Assembly (NCBI GenBank): GCA_029378245.1
Contig: JARKIF010000497.1
Span: 1-12,159, forward strand
DNA: 12,159 nt
Direction: 5' to 3'
From: Roridomyces roridus
Lineage: Eukaryota; Basidiomycota; Agaricomycetes; Agaricales; Mycenaceae
This document shows, piece by piece, positions 9,160 through 12,159 of the stretch. Under the pieces are notes generated by a model. The model made no database searches. It saw nothing but the letters and a program-made list of their open reading frames with translations, and was not told where the DNA came from. Numbering within the stretch: position 1 is the stretch's first letter; the number at the start of each line of letters is the position of its first letter. The translations under genes and the position numbers were made by a program.

Positions 9160-10599
9160 CTATTTCTTCGCAGGTCTAATAGGCTCAAGCGGTGGTTGCT
9201 TCTCCAAATTACCGCCCACAGAGAGAAGGAAACAATGCTTGGTGCCATCTCCCTAAACGACAAAAGTCAGCTTATATCATGCCAATGGATGAAGACGCAC
9301 AATGAACGCTACAGGAAAACCGAGGTCGAATGGAATGATGCCCTCGAGGTACTCGATCTGTTCTTGGGACAAGCAAATATCTAGGGCCTCGATGTTTTGG
9401 AGCAAATGCTCGACTTTGCGGCCGCCAACAATGGGGAAGCAGTACGGGACCTTCTGCATAACGTAGGCAATCGCGACTGGGAAAGAGCTTGTCAGTTGAA
9501 TACCTGGACAAAAGGGATTGGCACGTACCAGCCGTTATACTCTTCGCTCCCAGCTCTCCTGCGACCTTCTCGAGTGCATAGGACATCTTTTTCTCACTCT
9601 CCGTACGCTCCCACTGAGGACCAAACATGGTTCGACCCTTTTCTCCTGTGGTACGGCGTCGTTCCTCTTCGGCGTCGGTGCGGATTTTTCCGGCTCCCAC
9701 GACGTTCCAAGGTGCGAGTGCCAGCCCTGGGCCAAAATCACGGATTAACTCTCAGCACAGAAGAACCACGTACCTTCTGCGCGGGCCATAGGGATGATCT
9801 CGCGTTCGAAAGAGCGCTCCATGACGTTCCAGGCGCCTTGGTAGATAACGAAGGGTGTTTTCCCGTGATCGCGCGCGTATTGGTTAGCCTTGGACACCAC
9901 CCATGCAGGCGTGTCCGAGATGCCCTGGGCCAGTTTGATCAGACTTGTCGCACAAATGCACCGTTCGGACTCACAAGATACAGAACCTTGCCCTGCACAA
10001 TGAGATTATGAAGGCCGTTCATAACCTCCTCCACGCTCGTCTCCCAATCCCACCAGTGCACGTAAAATATATCGATATAAGTGGTGCGTAGTTTCTTGAG
10101 ACTGGCTTCCACGCTGAGATACATAGATTTGACGTTGTTCCCGACGTAGTTGACCTTCTTGGTGATCTCCTGGTGGGTGCCAACGTAATTCGTGCTGTAC
10201 TGCGGGCGGCTCAGTCACACATTTATTTCGCGGTGGACACGGCGAACCTTGCTTGAGATGACGAGTTGGTCACGGATGCCGCGCTTCTCTGCCCACTCCC
10301 CGATGAAGCTTTCGGAGGTCCCTTCCTGGCTGTGGAATGTGAATGACTGCGCAAGACGAACAAGGAGACGCCCACTAGTTGTTCGCCGTATCAATGAAGT
10401 TTCCCCCATTGTCAAAGTACGCGTCGAGGAGCTTGAAGCTGGACTCTTTTGTCGTTTCCCCAGCACCAGCAGTCCACTGGTCGCCAATGCTCCCGCCGCC
10501 CAACTGGATAGGGGATACACGGATTCCAGCGAAAGGAGAGAGAGTGCGGTAGATACCGAGTTTACTGACTGGGGGAGGGGGAGGAGCGAAGGAGGCCAT
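9160..10599 (-). CDS. Aldo-keto reductase, aryl-alcohol dehydrogenase type
   Basis: Seven exons: 10599-10376, 10329-10248, 10199-9975, 9924-9774, 9726-9529, 9476-9301 and 9252-9160. They total 1149 nt and 382 aa. All six introns are GT-AG, 46-52 nt. The length suits AKR family 9 (yeast AAD proteins, fungal norsolorinic acid reductase-like and aryl-alcohol dehydrogenases), which use NADPH to interconvert aryl aldehydes or ketones and alcohols in the cytosol. The catalytic tetrad is visible: Asp70 and Tyr75 in FIDTANNY, Lys102 in VISSK, and His150 in FYVHWWDW. The start of the barrel reads [13 protein letters not shown]. The C-terminal cofactor region reads [19 protein letters not shown], and the end reads [10 protein letters not shown]...LEPIRP, as in the family. 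A Pro-rich N terminus precedes the barrel. White-rot fungi carry many such genes, linked to lignin-derived aromatics, but the substrate cannot be read from the sequence. No break or missing residue is seen. Confidence 0.96.
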
Positions 10600-10633
10600 G
10601 ATTCGTTGTACTGAGTTGGGTCCAGGGTAGGAA

Positions 10634-10641
10634 CTTATATA
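10634..10641 (-). promoter_or_regulatory. TATA box of the reductase gene
   Basis: The minus strand reads tatataag, ending 35 nt before the reductase ATG. This is a near-consensus TATA box and implies a short 5' leader. TATA-type promoters in fungi are often inducible, which would fit a stress or catabolic enzyme (inference). Confidence 0.6.
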
Positions 10642-10944
10642 GTGGCCGATTGAATTGAACTTCTTTCGCCGCCGCACCTAGTCCATATATGGGTAACGCA
10701 GAGTCAGCCTTGAGTCAGCTTAAGGATTCCCGAGTAGCTCGGGGTATCTACCTCCTCCATTTTACCCATCACTTTTGAATGCTCTGCCAAATGTTTCTGT
10801 TCTGTTCGACATCCTGGGATCACCTTTGGTGTCGAGGGAATGGCAGGGCTGGGTGCATCGAGTGGGGGGATGGGTGGTAAACCGTGGTGGGTCGACCGAA
10901 TATTGAATTTCTCCAGACCGGGGAAGGGCCCTAATAGAACAATT

Positions 10945-11251
10945 GGGATGTTACGGGGTGCCACGACAAGGGGTGGAGGTGTCGGAATTGTCTCGGAATC
11001 GAGATGAATATTGGTAAGTACAACAGGCTGGGATGTTACGGGGTGCCACGACGAGGGGCGGAGGTGTCGGAACTGTCTCGGAATCGAGATGAATATTGGT
11101 ACAACAGGCTGGGTTGTTACGGGGTGCCACGAAGAGAGCTGGACGTCTCGGAATTGTCTCGGAGTCAAGATGAATTTGGTACAACAGGCTGGGATGTTAC
11201 GGGGTGCCACGAGGAGAGGTGGACGTCTCGGATTGTCTCGCAATCAAGATG
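10945..11251. repeat. Four-copy ~80-bp tandem repeat (minisatellite)
   Basis: Four head-to-tail units begin at 10945, 11030, 11111 and 11191. The first three are 85, 81 and 80 bp and the last is partial. Each begins with ggg(a/t)tgttacggggtgcca and continues through tcggaa(t/c)tgtctcg and a (c/a)aagatg or cgagatg segment to a gtacaacaggct junction. Unit 1 has an extra 4 bp (gtaagtaca against gtaca), an apparent local duplication. Unit lengths are not multiples of three, so the array does not encode a conserved peptide repeat in either direction. Confidence 0.92.
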
Positions 11252-11512
11252 GGAGGCCCCCGGAAGGGACCAGCCAGAAAATCGTTGGATCAACTGGGCG
11301 ATTCATCAGTTCCAAATCCATGGATTACAAAAAGAAATGAGTACCCATTCCCGGGACCCTAGTGGAGATTTCGGACATGAGTCGGAATGACATCGCTGGG
11401 GAGCATCTGGACAGGGTATACGAGAGCGGCGAGGTCTCGTGCCATGGGAGCGCAGCATCGCCGTCTGCGCCTGGAGCGCCGAGATCTCAACGACATCTGC
11501 TGCTGGATTTGC

Positions 11513-11534
11513 GCAAGGCGTGGGCAAGGCGTGG
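11513..11534. repeat. 11-bp direct duplication
   Basis: The sequence gcaaggcgtgg occurs twice back to back. It lies in intergenic sequence and no function is evident. Confidence 0.75.
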
Positions 11535-12026
11535 GCGGAGATTGGAGCCTGACATTTTTTCCCTGCGTGTCCGAGAACAAGGAGAAACTAGTGTGCAATG
11601 GTGTTGGCAGGAGACAACCCTGCAAGCCGAATCGGATCATAACTTTCTTGTAGCTGTGTCAGGCGCGTGACGCGTCCGAGTCAGCCTTGCAAGTTGTCTC
11701 CTGCGTCCAATGTCCATCTGGCACAAACCTGGCGTCTCTCGGATTGACCTCAAGGAAGCTGCAAACTCGGGCCCCGCATCCCGCTCCCTTGCGACACGAA
11801 GTCGTTATCGAGCTATAGAGGAATCGTGAGGAACTGGCGAATGGGGTACCACTTTTCTCGCTGATATCCTCGACACACAGATGCCGCGGATGGAAGCAAG
11901 GAGGTTCTTTGTTTCTTTGTTTTTGTATGGTTCATCTTATACAGACAAATTCCCGTTTACATTTACATTACATACCCTGGAGTGTTGGTCTTTTGCATTC
12001 ACGATAATTCAGATCCAGGAAATTAT

Positions 12027-12159
12027 TCAGTGCACATGAAGTGCACCTTCAACCTCCTTCAGCACCTCTTCCCATCTTTCCTCCGCATCCACAACACAAT
12101 CAAACCCAAACGCCTCATCCTGCACCAACCGGTCATACGCCTTGTCAGGATTTCTCCCT
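12027..12159 (-). CDS. 3' end of an unidentified gene (partial)
   Basis: A minus-strand frame enters from the right edge and ends at the TGA at 12029-12027. It gives 43 residues, beginning GRNPDKAYDRLVQDEAFGFD and ending ...EVLKEVEGALHVH. The composition looks like a folded protein ending in an amphipathic, Glu/Lys-rich helix. The mixture of charged and hydrophobic residues is unlike the random open frames nearby. I do not recognise the family. The AT-rich flank that follows, with ttgtaatgtaa-like sequence, fits a 3' UTR. The start, any further introns and the function lie outside the window. Confidence 0.6.
   Translation of the reverse strand, partial: GRNPDKAYDRLVQDEAFGFDCVVDAEERWEEVLKEVEGALHVH

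Larger units (their letters stand above)
10600..12026. other. Intergenic region with minisatellite
   Basis: This 1.4-kb stretch lies between the reductase start and the stop codon of the gene at the right edge. It contains the TATA box, the four-copy minisatellite at 10945-11251, and an 11-bp direct duplication at 11513-11534. I see no supported gene. The open frames between 11000 and 11700 run through the repeat or lack recognisable motifs and splice-linked continuations. The right end should be the 3' UTR of the edge gene on the minus strand, with TAATGTAAATGTAAA-like sequence near 11960-11975. Confidence 0.55.

Noticed and set aside
9397..10011. Plus-strand open frame of 204 codons
   Set aside because: It is antisense to five exons of the reductase and has no motif of its own.
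10704..11243. Minus-strand open frame with repeated SSWHPVT-like segments
   Set aside because: The peptide repetition follows from the DNA minisatellite. Unit lengths of 85, 81 and 80 bp do not keep frame, so the peptide repeat is not conserved as protein.
10701..11690. Shared 12-mer gagtcagccttg at 10701-10712 and 11678-11689, considered as a target-site duplication around the minisatellite region
   Set aside because: Several 12-mer matches are expected by chance in 12 kb. There are no inverted termini or transposase between the copies.

Overview
The window looks like nuclear DNA of a basidiomycete fungus, most likely an agaricomycete. The three complete genes are split by many introns of about 46-63 nt with GT(G/A)NGT-type donors and CTNA(C/A)-type branch sites. 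Their products also match families with characteristic mushroom-type versions: a BCS1-like AAA ATPase, a Zn2Cys6/Fungal_trans regulator and an AAD-type aldo-keto reductase. All gene models were assembled by hand from reading frame, splice signals and remembered family motifs. No database search was possible.

Layout. Positions 1-1919 hold no gene I can support, only small repeats, a hairpin and an 18-bp perfect palindrome. Positions 1920-4848 (+) encode a BCS1-like AAA ATPase of 790 aa in nine exons, with a long charged and acidic C-terminal extension. Positions 4849-5795 are the convergent 3' intergenic region. Positions 5796-8816 (-) encode a Zn2Cys6 fungal transcription factor of about 751 aa in fifteen exons. 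It includes a 6-nt microexon, a GC-AG intron and one apparent +1 frameshift. Positions 9160-10599 (-) encode a 382-aa aldo-keto reductase of the aryl-alcohol dehydrogenase / norsolorinic acid reductase type in seven exons, with a TATA box just upstream. Positions 10600-12026 are intergenic and carry a four-copy, ~80-bp minisatellite. Positions 12027-12159 (-) hold the 3' end of a further gene that runs off the right edge.

How the genes relate. The reductase and the transcription factor lie head to tail on the minus strand, 343 bp apart. This would suit a regulator next to a catabolic or stress-response target, but no other pathway gene is present and the link is inference. The ATPase is convergent with them and probably unrelated. 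I see no mobile element, CRISPR array or clearly new multi-gene system. The oddities that deserve attention are the splicing structure and frameshift of the transcription factor gene, and the minisatellite upstream of the reductase.
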